In this document: piece after piece, positions 56,235 through 64,000 of the stretch | How the letters are laid out: every line of letters begins with the position of its first letter | Position numbering within the stretch: the first letter of the stretch is position 1 | DNA from: Bradyrhizobium diazoefficiens USDA 110 | GTDB taxonomy: Bacteria; Pseudomonadota; Alphaproteobacteria; Rhizobiales; Xanthobacteraceae | DNA length: 64,000 nucleotides | Direction of reading: 5' to 3' | NCBI RefSeq assembly: GCF_000011365.1 | Contig: NC_004463.1 | Span: 6,186,001 to 6,250,000 of the forward strand | Translations under genes and position numbers: made by a program | Notes under the pieces: generated by a model | What the model was told of the DNA's origin: nothing | Databases searched by the model: none | Seen by the model: the letters and a program-made list of their open reading frames with translations, nothing else

Positions 56235-56414
56235 ATGCAGATCGCGGTCGTAAAATGTCAGCCGAAGCGCAGGTGCCGGATTCCGCGTCGCCCGCATCCG
56301 AGCCTCGATTATTTCTTCGGCCGCCTCGAGCGCGCCGACGGCGCCATGAATGACGATGCCGGGTTCGACAATTCGGAGCTCGACCATTCGTTGCCCTCGC
56401 AGCGCCGACACTGA
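56235..56414 (+). CDS. Possible 59-residue basic/acidic small protein
   Basis: The frame starts MQIAVVKCQPKRRC, has a basic first half (CRIPRRPHPSLDYFFGRL) and an acidic second half (NDDAGFDNSELD). It starts five bases after the preceding small frame. No Shine-Dalgarno or family is recognised, so the call is tentative. Confidence 0.3.
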   Translation: MQIAVVKCQPKRRCRIPRRPHPSLDYFFGRLERADGAMNDDAGFDNSELDHSLPSQRRH

Positions 56415-56438
56415 GAACCTCCTTTCCGGATCAAATCC

Positions 56439-56630
56439 ATGAAACCGCATTGCCCGAACTGCCTGAAGGAAATGACCAAGGCATCCGCGTCGCGTAACCT
56501 GTTCAATTGCGAGCCCTGCCGCGAGATCATCCAGTATTTCGGCGGCAGCGCGGATCACGGCGAGCCCGGTCCGCAATTCTCCTGGCCCATCCGCCGCAGG
56601 CGCACCGGCCATACCGCCCACGCGGCCTGA
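56439..56630 (+). CDS. Small putative zinc-ribbon protein
   Basis: The 63-residue protein has two CxxC pairs (HCPNCLKE and NCEPCREI) in its first 28 residues, typical of a zinc ribbon, then a basic tail. It could bind zinc or nucleic acid. No Shine-Dalgarno is obvious. Function unknown. Confidence 0.55.
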   Translation: MKPHCPNCLKEMTKASASRNLFNCEPCREIIQYFGGSADHGEPGPQFSWPIRRRRTGHTAHAA

Positions 56631-56656
56631 TCTCTTCTCGGCGACGCCGGGCGCGC

Positions 56657-58090
56657 CTATCCCGCCGCCTCGCCGGCATCGGCCTCATCACCCGCCATTC
56701 GCGGCGGCCGCACCACGGTGACGGTGCAGGCCGCTTCCGCGGCCACCTTGGCCGAGACGCTGCCGAGCAGCGTGCGCCTGAATGAGCCCTGCCGCGCCCC
56801 GATGATGACGTGGTCGACGTGGTTGACCTCGGCGAATTCCAGGATCGCAGCGGCCGGATCGACCGCCTCCAGCACATGAGCCGACAGCCGGCTCTCGTCC
56901 AGCTTCAGCGGCGTGGCCCAATGCCGGAGCGCCACCAGCCGGTCGATATGCTTGTTGGAGCCCTGCTCGTCCAGCGTCCGGTCGATCGCGATGCGGTTGA
57001 GCTTCAGGACGTTGAGGCAGGCAAGCCGCGCCGAGGGCAGCGTGGCGAGAATGCGCTCGGTGGTGACGCGCAGCGCCTCGTTCAGCTCGGGCGCGCCTTC
57101 CGCCGTGTCGAGCGCGACCGCGAGGATCGGGCTCGATGCGATCTGGGCTGCGACATCCGATTTCGCACGCGGCTGCATCACGCCCTGGTTGAAGCGGCGC
57201 CGCCAGGCGACGCCGAGGGGGTCGCGCTTCATCCGTTCCGAGCGTGTCGTGAGCCTGACCTGGTCCGGATGGGTCAGATCGAAGGCGAGCTGGGACGCGG
57301 TCGGATAGCGCCGCACCGGCTCGATCTCGAGACAGCGCAACACCACCTCCTGGAGCCAGGGCGGGTAGTCGGCGCGCAGTGCGCGCGGCGGATGCGGATC
57401 GCGCCACAGCCGGCGCCGCATCGCGCGCAGCGTCTCGCCCTCGCCGAACGGCCGCTCGCCGGTCGTGAAGAAATAGAGCAGCACGCCGAGCGAGAACAGG
57501 TCGCTGCGCGGATCGTCGCGCACGCCCAGGAGCCGCTCCGGCGCCATGTAGGGCGCGGTGCCGTAAGGCAGGCGGAACTCCTCCTGCAGGAGATCGGGCA
57601 GATGGTTGTGGTGCGACAGGCCGTAGTCGATCAGCACCGCCTCGCCGCTCTCGCGGAACATGATGCTGCTCGGCTTGATGTCGTGATGGATCACGTTCTG
57701 CCGATGCAGATCGGCGAGCGCGGTCGCGATCTTCGCGACCAGCAGCCGCGCCTCCTCGTATGGCAGCGGCAGGTCGGCCAGCCGCTTGTAGAGCGTGGTC
57801 CCGGGGATGCGCTCGATCACGACATAGGCCTGGTGGGCGAAATCGCCGGTGCCGAAACACGAGGGCACGTGCGGGCCCGCGAGCCGCGGCAGGATCATCA
57901 TCTCCATCTCGAAGGAGACGATCGCGGCGGGGTCCTCACCCTCCGACACCCGCGGAATTTTCATCAGCAGCGGGACGTCGATGCCGGGATGGGTGACCGT
58001 CCACAGCGTCGCCATGCCGCCGGCATGGACGCATTCGCCGATGGTGTAGCCGTCGATCTCCGCGCCTGATTTGACCAGGGGTTTCGGCAT
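56657..58090 (-). CDS. Ser/Thr protein kinase fused to a universal stress protein domain
   Basis: The 477-residue fusion has an N-terminal protein kinase domain (about residues 10-270): Gly loop HAGGMATLW, ATP Lys in LLMKIP, catalytic loop VIHHDIKPSSIM, DFG-equivalent LIDYGLS and APYMAPE. The usual Asn after HRDxKxx is Ser here, an odd change in a magnesium ligand. A C-terminal USP domain (about 320-470) has VIIGARQGSFRRTLLGSVS. No membrane helix. It lies six bases downstream of a metallophosphoesterase gene, a likely operon of opposing activities. Confidence 0.9.
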   Translation of the reverse strand: MPKPLVKSGAEIDGYTIGECVHAGGMATLWTVTHPGIDVPLLMKIPRVSEGEDPAAIVSFEMEMMILPRLAGPHVPSCFGTGDFAHQAYVVIERIPGTTLYKRLADLPLPYEEARLLVAKIATALADLHRQNVIHHDIKPSSIMFRESGEAVLIDYGLSHHNHLPDLLQEEFRLPYGTAPYMAPERLLGVRDDPRSDLFSLGVLLYFFTTGERPFGEGETLRAMRRRLWRDPHPPRALRADYPPWLQEVVLRCLEIEPVRRYPTASQLAFDLTHPDQVRLTTRSERMKRDPLGVAWRRRFNQGVMQPRAKSDVAAQIASSPILAVALDTAEGAPELNEALRVTTERILATLPSARLACLNVLKLNRIAIDRTLDEQGSNKHIDRLVALRHWATPLKLDESRLSAHVLEAVDPAAAILEFAEVNHVDHVIIGARQGSFRRTLLGSVSAKVAAEAACTVTVVRPPRMAGDEADAGEAAG

Positions 58091-58096
58091 CGGCCT

Positions 58097-58837
58097 CTAG
58101 CGTCCCTGCGACAGCCGGTCGGCGAGCCAGGGCGGCAGGCCGTTCTCGCGGATCTTGTTCGCCGCGCTCGCGATGTCATAGGGCACGCGGCAATAGGTGA
58201 TCTGGCACGAGACCGTGTCGAACAGCACGAAGGATGCGGATGGATCGCTGTCGCGGGGCTGGCCGACCGAGCCGAGCACGGCGAGCCATTGCCGTCCGCG
58301 CAAAAGCTGCACCGGGACGTCGGTCTTCGGCACGAAGCTCGTCATCTTCGCCGTCACCGACATCGAATAGAGCGCCGGACGATGAATGTGACCACAGAAC
58401 GTGACATGAGCGGGCGTCGCGATCAGGCTCTTGGCGGCATCCGCCGTCGAGCGGACGTAGTGCCAGCGCTGGGGACTGGAGGCTTCCGAATGCACGAACA
58501 GCCGGTCGCTGTCCGCCACCAGCATTGGCAATTCGGCCAGGAACCGGCGCTGCGCGGCGTCAAGCCGGCCGCGGGTCCATTCGATCGCGATCTGCGCCTC
58601 GGCATTCATGGTCTCGGCCGAGGAATTGACCGCCTGGTCGTGATTGCCGCGCACGGCCACGGCGCCCCCGGCGACGAGCTCCATCGCGGTATCCACGACC
58701 CATTCCGGATCGGCGCCATAGCCGACGAAGTCACCGAGCAGGATGAACCGCTCTGCGCCCTTCGCACGGGCAACCTTCAGGCAAGCCTCGAACGCCTGCC
58801 GGTTGCCGTGGATATCCGAAAAGACAGCGAGAAGCAC
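58097..58837 (-). CDS. Calcineurin-like metallophosphoesterase
   Basis: The 246-residue phosphoesterase has the metal-binding motifs AVFSDIHGN, LLGDFVGYG, VRGNHDQAV and FCGHIHRP in order. It may be a protein phosphatase or nucleotide phosphodiesterase. It is immediately upstream (six bases) of the kinase-USP gene, so it may reverse that kinase's phosphorylation (inference). Confidence 0.92.
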   Translation of the reverse strand: MLLAVFSDIHGNRQAFEACLKVARAKGAERFILLGDFVGYGADPEWVVDTAMELVAGGAVAVRGNHDQAVNSSAETMNAEAQIAIEWTRGRLDAAQRRFLAELPMLVADSDRLFVHSEASSPQRWHYVRSTADAAKSLIATPAHVTFCGHIHRPALYSMSVTAKMTSFVPKTDVPVQLLRGRQWLAVLGSVGQPRDSDPSASFVLFDTVSCQITYCRVPYDIASAANKIRENGLPPWLADRLSQGR

Positions 58838-58953
58838 GCACCCTCCACCCTCAGGTTCTTATCGAAAGCCGATAAGGCCAAATTGAGGGACGTCAAGAAG
58901 ATGCGCCAGCGCGGGGCCGTTTTCCAGCGTGCCCCGCCGCGATGGTCAAGGGT

Positions 58954-59559
58954 CTATTGCTCGTCCTTCGGCGGCATCCGGGGCGGCGGCAGCGGCGTGA
59001 ATACCGCGCCCTGCGCACCGGCCGGCGGGGCGTTGAACTCGCCGGTCGAGGAATCGCCCCCGGTGGTCTCGAGGATGGTCTTGGGCGTCACATATTCCCG
59101 GACCATGTCGATCAGGCTGCCCTCGCCACCGCCGAAATCCGCGGCGCGGCCGCCCTGCGGATGCCCGGCCGCGATCTCGTTCTGCGCCGCGTGGGTCTTG
59201 TTGGCCAGCCGGTCGTCATAGGGCACGCGGAAGGCCCGGGGGATGCCGCTCGGACGATTGTCCTCGTCGAGCTGCTCGACCCAGAGATAGATCGAGCCTG
59301 GATCGCCCTCCAGCGAATGCGGCTCGACGATGCGGGCCTGGAGTAGCTTGAAGGCAGCAGGCAGCCGGTCGGCGCTGGCCCAGCCGAGCAGCCCGCGCAT
59401 TTCGGTGAAGCTGACGACGTAGAAAGCGCTGGTCACGACCACCGCGACCGCCTTCAGCGCCCAGTGCAGCCGCGCATAGACCAGCACGACCAGCAGCAGC
59501 GCGCCGATGACGGCATAGGCGACCGACAGCGTGAGGATGACCGTCTGCAGGTTACTCAC
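58954..59559 (-). CDS. Membrane protein of the ExbB-like set, unknown function
   Basis: The 201-residue protein has two N-terminal helices (VILTLSVAYAVIGALLLVVLVY and LKAVAVVVTSAFYVVSF) and a soluble C-terminal region with SIYLWVEQLDEDNRPSG and a proline-rich end. No family is recognised. It starts at GTG 59559 and overlaps the previous gene by eight bases, so it is the third gene of an ExbB-like operon. Confidence 0.82.
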   Translation of the reverse strand: MSNLQTVILTLSVAYAVIGALLLVVLVYARLHWALKAVAVVVTSAFYVVSFTEMRGLLGWASADRLPAAFKLLQARIVEPHSLEGDPGSIYLWVEQLDEDNRPSGIPRAFRVPYDDRLANKTHAAQNEIAAGHPQGGRAADFGGGEGSLIDMVREYVTPKTILETTGGDSSTGEFNAPPAGAQGAVFTPLPPPRMPPKDEQ

Positions 59560-60223
59560 GGCGTATCCTCACACCGGTCTTCGCATCGACGTCGGCGCCG
59601 TTGCGCCAGCTGCTGCGGAACGTCTCCAGCAGCGATTTCGGCCGCTGGTCCACATTGACGACCTTGCCTTCCGCATCGAGCCGGAACCGCACCGCCGTCT
59701 TCTCGTCGCCGGTGTGGTCGAGCGTGAACTTGTTGTCGAAGATGACCTGCGCGGTCGGATTGAGCTTCTGCACCTTCACATTGGCCGTCACAGGCTCCCC
59801 GGTCGTCGCCACGAAGTGGGAGACGTTGACGGTGTATTCGCCGGCAACGATGCCGCGCACGGTGACGATCTCCTCGCGGATGGGCGAAGCGATCTTCTTG
59901 CCGTTGACGATGATGAAATCGTTGGCCCCGCCGCGATCGTCGCGGTCGAGCGTGAGGAAGCCGGCCTCGCGATGGCGATACCAGGCGATGTTGCCGGCCG
60001 GATCCTGCACGAACAGGTCGAGATCGTCAGGGTGATTGTCCGGCCAGTCCAGCGTGATCATGAACTCGGCCTTGGAGTCGATCTTGCCGTCCTTCGCATC
60101 CGGCGAGACCGCAAGCAGCGCCAGGAAGAACAGGAACGCGATCACCTGGAGCGCCTTGAACAGCATCACGCCCAGGGGATCGAACGGCTCCTCGCGCGGA
60201 TAGAGACCGAAATCATCCATCAT
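59552..60223 (-). CDS. Single-pass periplasmic protein of the ExbB-like set
   Basis: The 223-residue protein has one N-terminal helix (LFKALQVIAFLFFLALLAV, residues 21-39) and a periplasmic beta-rich domain with LDWPDNHPDDLDLFVQDPAG and VRGIVAGEYTVNVSHF. The topology mirrors ExbD/TolR, but sequence similarity to them is not evident. It overlaps the ExbB-like gene by four bases and the next gene by eight. Confidence 0.82.
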   Translation of the reverse strand: MMDDFGLYPREEPFDPLGVMLFKALQVIAFLFFLALLAVSPDAKDGKIDSKAEFMITLDWPDNHPDDLDLFVQDPAGNIAWYRHREAGFLTLDRDDRGGANDFIIVNGKKIASPIREEIVTVRGIVAGEYTVNVSHFVATTGEPVTANVKVQKLNPTAQVIFDNKFTLDHTGDEKTAVRFRLDAEGKVVNVDQRPKSLLETFRSSWRNGADVDAKTGVRIRRE

Positions 60224-60990
60224 GACGGGATTCCGGCGCCCTTGCGTTCCAGCACCGGCGTCACGTACGTCTCGGTCAGCACCACCGCATCCGAGAACAC
60301 CCGCTGGGTCGCGGCGTCCAGCATGTAGTACTGGATGCGGACCAGGATCGAGCCGACGAGGCCCGCCAGCGTCGTGTACATTGCAACCGCCATGCCGTCG
60401 CTCATCAGCCCCATCGAGGACCGCATCGCGACCTTGTCGGCGGCATCCAGCCCGGCGATCGGCGCCAGCATGATGATGAAGCCGATGATGGTACCGAGCA
60501 GGCCGAGCTTCATCAGCGTGTCCGAGACGAAGGCGCCGAAGCCGTTGGAGCCGCGCAGGCGGTCGGCCAGCGTCCGCAGCAGCAGCGTCTGGTCAACCGG
60601 CCGGTAATCCTGCGCGGCGGCCTTGGTGACCAGGCTGTCGATATGATCGCGCACCAGTCCGCGCGGCAGAGCCGTCGCGCTCGCATCGAGCAGCTTGCTG
60701 CCGCCGGGCGCCGCGAGCGCCGCCCTGCAGCGCCGCGCCGCCGCCCCCTCCCGCGCGATCGCCCGCGTGCGCAGGAAGCAATGGCCGCAGGTGAGGACAT
60801 AGAGCAGCGCGATCACGCTGGAAATGTAGGTCCGGTCCGAGGTCAGCATCAGGTGGATCAGGCCGAAGCGCCACAACAGCACGACGGCGAAGATCGAAAG
60901 CCCGGTGAAGATCATCCAGAACAGGAGCGCGCTGCGCTCGGATGGGTCGGCAGCAGACCCTGCGATCGGTCCAATCGTCATCGAACTCAT
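60220..60990 (-). CDS. MotA/TolQ/ExbB-type proton channel protein
   Basis: The 256-residue membrane protein has two N-terminal helices, a cytoplasmic loop and two C-terminal helices with the family motif LGLLGTIIGFIIMLAPI and MAVAMYTTLAGLVGSIL. Such proteins conduct protons to drive work in the envelope. A typical ExbD partner is absent; instead a one-helix periplasmic protein overlaps its stop by four bases. AGGAG precedes ATG 60990. Confidence 0.88.
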   Translation of the reverse strand: MSSMTIGPIAGSAADPSERSALLFWMIFTGLSIFAVVLLWRFGLIHLMLTSDRTYISSVIALLYVLTCGHCFLRTRAIAREGAAARRCRAALAAPGGSKLLDASATALPRGLVRDHIDSLVTKAAAQDYRPVDQTLLLRTLADRLRGSNGFGAFVSDTLMKLGLLGTIIGFIIMLAPIAGLDAADKVAMRSSMGLMSDGMAVAMYTTLAGLVGSILVRIQYYMLDAATQRVFSDAVVLTETYVTPVLERKGAGIPS

Positions 60991-61189
60991 GCTGCACCGC
61001 TCCTGGCTTGCAGGGATTGTCCTGCAACGATTCCACCCCGATTAGATCAAAGCCGCCACGCCCGGTCCAAAGACCCATGCCCAATCCGGCTTGGGAAATT
61101 TGCCCGAGCTGCAATCCGGCCCAAACCCTGCGATTGGCAAGGCGCGGCGGCGTTGTTAGGCTGACCTTACCAAACTTTGGGGTGATCGC

Positions 61190-62560
61190 ATGCGCCTCGT
61201 GCTTCAGCTTGTCGCCCGTCTGCTTCTCATTGTGGCGCTCTGCCTGGGCGCGGCGACCGTATGGGCCACGTTCGAGGCCTATCGCAGCGTCGACCGGGCG
61301 ACTGCGGCCTCGGCGCAGCGGGTCGCGCAGGCGCTTCAGGCGCTGTACTGGCACGAGCTGTTGCTGCGCAGCAGCAGGGCGCGCGAACATCTGCTGCCGG
61401 TTCCGGAGTGGCGCACGCTGGACACGATGAAGCTGATCTCCCCCGGCGTCTGCGTCGAGTTCCAGCCCGCCGTCGCATTCGAAAAGCCGCTGTGCGGCCA
61501 GAGCGAGGGGCTAGGCAAGACGCCGCCGCGCTGGTTCGCATCGATCGTGCCGATCTTCCTCGGCAGCCACGCCGAGGTGGTGCGGCCCGTCAGTCCGCGC
61601 GCCGCGGCCGCCGGAACGGTGGTTGCGACGCCCGATGCCGCGGCCGCGATCTCGCTCGCCTGGGAATACATCCTCAACGTCATCGACGTCGCGCTGCTGA
61701 TGGCGGCGGCGATTGCGCTGCTGGCGTCGCTTGCGATCGCGCATACGCTGGCGCCGGCACGCGCGATCGTCACCGCGCTCCAGCGCATGGCGCGCGGCCA
61801 TTATCGCACCAAACTGCCGCGCTTCCGCTCGATGGAGCTTGCAATGATCGGGGGCGCCGTCGGCGAGCTCGGCACCCGGCTGGAAGAAGCCACCGAACAG
61901 CGCGCGGCGCTGACGCGGCGGCTGATCGAGATCCGCGACGACGAACGCCGCGCCCTCGCCCGCGAGCTGCACGACGAATTCGGGCAAAACCTCGCGGCCA
62001 TCCTCGCTTTCGCCGACACCATCGAGACGGCGAGCGCGAAGCAGAACAGGGAAGACGGCATCGCGCAGGACGCAAGGATGATCTCGCAGGCGACCCATCA
62101 TCTGATGGCCTCACTGCGCGATGCGCTGAAGCGGCTGCGCAATCCCCTGCCCGAGGAGCTCGGGCTGGAGGCGAGCCTCGTCAATCTCGTCGACAGCTGG
62201 CGCTCGCAGAGCGCGGCGCGGCCGACCATCCAGCTCGATCTCAGGGGCGATCTCACCGACATCAGCGGCCCGGCCGCCACCACCGCCTATCGCGTCGCCC
62301 AGGAATGCCTGACCAATGCGCTGCGCCACGGCGCGGCACGCGAGATCTCGTTGCGCGTCGAGCGGCGCGCCGGCGAGGACGACGCGCTGCTGATCCGGGT
62401 CGAGGACGACGGCGGCGGCGATGCGGAACGCGTGGCGCGGTCGGCGGGCTTCGGCCTCACCGGCATCCGCGAGCGCGTCGCAGCCGCCGGCGGGTCGCTG
62501 TCGATCCTGCCGGCCAGAGGCGGCCTCAGCGTCGCCGCCACCATCCCGCTCGCCGCGTGA
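61190..62560 (+). CDS. NarL-partner type sensor histidine kinase (HisKA_3)
   Basis: The 456-residue kinase has two membrane helices (residues 4-26 and about 160-185) around a periplasmic domain, a HAMP-like linker, a HisKA_3 box ERRALARELHDEFGQNLAAI with the phospho-His, and HATPase motifs AQECLTNALRHG and GFGLTGIRERV. It pairs with the LuxR/NarL-type regulator 7 bases downstream. The signal is unknown. Confidence 0.94.
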   Translation: MRLVLQLVARLLLIVALCLGAATVWATFEAYRSVDRATAASAQRVAQALQALYWHELLLRSSRAREHLLPVPEWRTLDTMKLISPGVCVEFQPAVAFEKPLCGQSEGLGKTPPRWFASIVPIFLGSHAEVVRPVSPRAAAAGTVVATPDAAAAISLAWEYILNVIDVALLMAAAIALLASLAIAHTLAPARAIVTALQRMARGHYRTKLPRFRSMELAMIGGAVGELGTRLEEATEQRAALTRRLIEIRDDERRALARELHDEFGQNLAAILAFADTIETASAKQNREDGIAQDARMISQATHHLMASLRDALKRLRNPLPEELGLEASLVNLVDSWRSQSAARPTIQLDLRGDLTDISGPAATTAYRVAQECLTNALRHGAAREISLRVERRAGEDDALLIRVEDDGGGDAERVARSAGFGLTGIRERVAAAGGSLSILPARGGLSVAATIPLAA

Positions 62561-62567
62561 GGCCGAG

Positions 62568-63221
62568 ATGAGCGAGGTTGCGGCAACAGGCATCTCCGTG
62601 CTGCTGGTCGACGACCATCCCATCGTCCGGCAGGGCTACCGGCGGGTGCTGGAAAGCCAGGGTGACCTCCATGTCGTGGCGGAAGCCGACAACGCCGCGG
62701 ATGCCTACGGCGCCTTCAAGGCGCACGATCCTGATGTCGTCGTGCTCGATATCTCGATGCCCGGCGCCAGCGGGCTGGAGGCGATCCGCAACATCCGCGC
62801 CCGCAGCCCGCGGGCGCGGATCCTCGTCTTCACCATGCACAACGAGGCCGTGCTGGTGAAGGCCGCCTTCAGCGCCGGCGCCTCCGGCTTCGTCACCAAG
62901 AGCAGCGAGCCGTCCGCGGTCGTGAATGCAATCCGCAGCGTCGCCCGCGGCGAGCGCGCCATGAGTGACGACATCGCGCATATCCTGGCCGACGACAGCC
63001 TGTCGCCGACCGGCTCAGTGCTGGACCAACTGGGCGAACGCGAGATCGAGATCCTGCGCCAGTTCGCCGGCGGCGCCACCACCGAGCAGATCGCGACGCA
63101 TCTCAATCTCAGCGTCAAGACGGTGCAGAATTATCACTATCTGATCAAGACCAAGACCGGCGCGCGCACCGATGCACAGCTCGTGCGGCTGGCGGCGAGT
63201 TGCGGGCTGACGAAGATCTAG
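62568..63221 (+). CDS. NarL/FixJ family response regulator
   Basis: The 217-residue regulator has a receiver (VLLVDDHPIVRQG, phospho-Asp in VVVLDISMPG, Lys in FVTKSSEP) and a LuxR-type helix-turn-helix (LGEREIEILRQFAGGATTEQIATHL, residues about 155-180). It is the cognate partner of the sensor kinase immediately upstream. Targets are unknown. Confidence 0.95.
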   Translation: MSEVAATGISVLLVDDHPIVRQGYRRVLESQGDLHVVAEADNAADAYGAFKAHDPDVVVLDISMPGASGLEAIRNIRARSPRARILVFTMHNEAVLVKAAFSAGASGFVTKSSEPSAVVNAIRSVARGERAMSDDIAHILADDSLSPTGSVLDQLGEREIEILRQFAGGATTEQIATHLNLSVKTVQNYHYLIKTKTGARTDAQLVRLAASCGLTKI

Positions 63222-63326
63222 CAGCGGGGCTGCCGGATTCCTCAAGCGACGTGTTGTTCTTGAATCTGCTGAGCGGGATGGAACGGAGGCCATCCAGCTC
63301 CGGTTAGTAGTAGTGGAGGAATCGCC

Positions 63327-63632
63327 ATGAGTAAGGCTCATCACAAGGCAATCGACCATCCCCCGATCATCACCGTAGGCGAGCTTATCGACGAACTCTG
63401 CCGCTTGCCCGATACGGCCGTCGTCCACTTCCACTGCCCCATGCTCGAACAGGAACTGACATTCTACCGGCTTCGAAAGCGGTCAAAGGATGTCGTCGAA
63501 ATCGCGGTCAATGCATATCCGGAGAGCCCGCCGGTCGTTCCAGCAGCCAACGGCGCGCTTCACCCGCGCAGGCACGCAACTGCCTCGCCCTCCGTTCGCG
63601 AGGGCGCGCTTCTTCACAAGGCAAGAGGGTGA
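63327..63632 (+). CDS. Hypothetical protein
   Basis: The 101-residue protein has a folded-looking first part (IITVGELIDELCRLPDTAVVHFHCP) and a basic, low-complexity C-terminus. No family is recognised. GGAGG lies ten bases before ATG 63327. It is not clearly in an operon. Confidence 0.6.
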   Translation: MSKAHHKAIDHPPIITVGELIDELCRLPDTAVVHFHCPMLEQELTFYRLRKRSKDVVEIAVNAYPESPPVVPAANGALHPRRHATASPSVREGALLHKARG

Positions 63633-63647
63633 GTTAGGCGTCGCGGT

Positions 63648-64000
63648 CTATGCCGCCTTCAACCCGCGCAGCAGCAGCGCGAGCGTTGCATCGACGCGCG
63701 CGGGCAGATCGGCGTCCTTCCACTCGTCGGCATGGGCCGGATGGTGGAAGCGGACGGTGGCATCGAAGATCGCGCGCGCGGTGGCCTTGACGTCGTCCAC
63801 AGCGAATACGCCCTGCTTCACGCCGTCGGTCAGGATCGCCGCGATCTGGTCGATCATGGTGTCCTTGTGACATTTGACGGCTGCGCAGGCCTCGCGCGCC
63901 AGCGTGAGATAGGTCTCGAACATCTCGGGATCGTCGAGCACACGCGAACGCTTGGCGGCGAACAGCGTGCGCAGCCAGCGGTCGAGCCGCACCGGCGCGG
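63648..64000 (-). CDS. TetR family regulator, C-terminal part (runs off the window)
   Basis: About 117 codons are visible, ending at the stop 63648-63650. The sequence (RLDRWLRTLFAAKRSRVLDDPEMFETYL, then ILTDGVKQGVFAVDDVKATARAIFDAT) fits a TetR ligand-binding domain. The DNA-binding N-terminus lies beyond the window edge. An internal ATG at 63992 should not be taken as the start. Confidence 0.75.
   Translation of the reverse strand, partial: APVRLDRWLRTLFAAKRSRVLDDPEMFETYLTLAREACAAVKCHKDTMIDQIAAILTDGVKQGVFAVDDVKATARAIFDATVRFHHPAHADEWKDADLPARVDATLALLLRGLKAA

Overview
The window is chromosomal DNA of a Bradyrhizobium, most likely B. diazoefficiens/japonicum or a very close relative. The evidence is the high GC content, a bradavidin gene (32727-33218) that matches the B. 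japonicum protein as I remember it down to its C-terminal tail, an alpha-proteobacterial heat-shock promoter with CIRCE in front of groESL, and many short palindromic intergenic repeats. I see no phage, IS transposase, CRISPR array, or nodulation or nitrogen-fixation gene. It reads as ordinary core chromosome scattered with small repeats.

Layout. 1-2430: groES-groEL with an RpoH-type promoter, CIRCE and a terminator. 2452-2847: a GIY-YIG nuclease gene enclosed exactly by inverted copies of the main dispersed repeat. 2854-5400: signal peptidase I, an SPFH protein, and two tRNA-like sequences. 5584-10157: LysR regulator divergent from a cysteine hydrolase and a GST, then a caspase-like protein and an SDR. 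10236-17607: DUF2778 peptidoglycan-type protein, FecR-like protein paired with a CHASE2 adenylate cyclase, and two glycosyltransferases. 17696-23925: DUF72-DUF488 pair, PhzF protein, a GntR-MFS-amidohydrolase catabolic unit, small secreted proteins. 24035-31475: a second adenylate cyclase, a TetR-controlled HlyD/ABC exporter, a divergent ArsR-SRPBCC pair, GFA protein, alcohol dehydrogenase. 31619-33218: DUF2000, DUF4189 and bradavidin. 33359-40227: a cox-type molybdenum hydroxylase accessory cluster (coxG-S-M-D-E, split XdhC, MoeA/MobA fusion) with no large subunit. 40400-43131: pcaB-D-C of the protocatechuate branch. 44359-49449: a complete Liv branched-chain amino acid ABC transporter. 49542-52979: receiver protein divergent from a large hybrid histidine kinase. 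53039-58837: S58 peptidase, EF-hand protein, rpe, small ORFs, a kinase-USP fusion with a metallophosphoesterase. 58954-60990: an ExbB-like three-gene membrane set. 61190-63221: a NarL-type two-component pair. 63648-end: a truncated TetR.

The most interesting feature is a dispersed repeat family with seven members in 64 kb: 2452-2847, 19498-19600, 25354-25429, 32047-32140, 37221-37325, 42622-42720 and 43741-43821. Each member is two inverted hairpins beginning GTCATTCCGGG and ending CCCGGAATGAC. This resembles the REPINs of gamma-proteobacteria, but the one gene-bearing member carries a GIY-YIG endonuclease where a REPIN system would have a Y1 transposase (RAYT). Hairpin tips differ between copies but stay self-complementary. 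A second family with the same GTCAT/ATGAC ends is at 54060-54161. I propose, as inference, that the GIY-YIG protein mobilises or maintains these repeats.

Several regulators have clear palindromic operators beside their own start codons (LysR, GntR, TetR, ArsR), and some lack a visible Shine-Dalgarno sequence.
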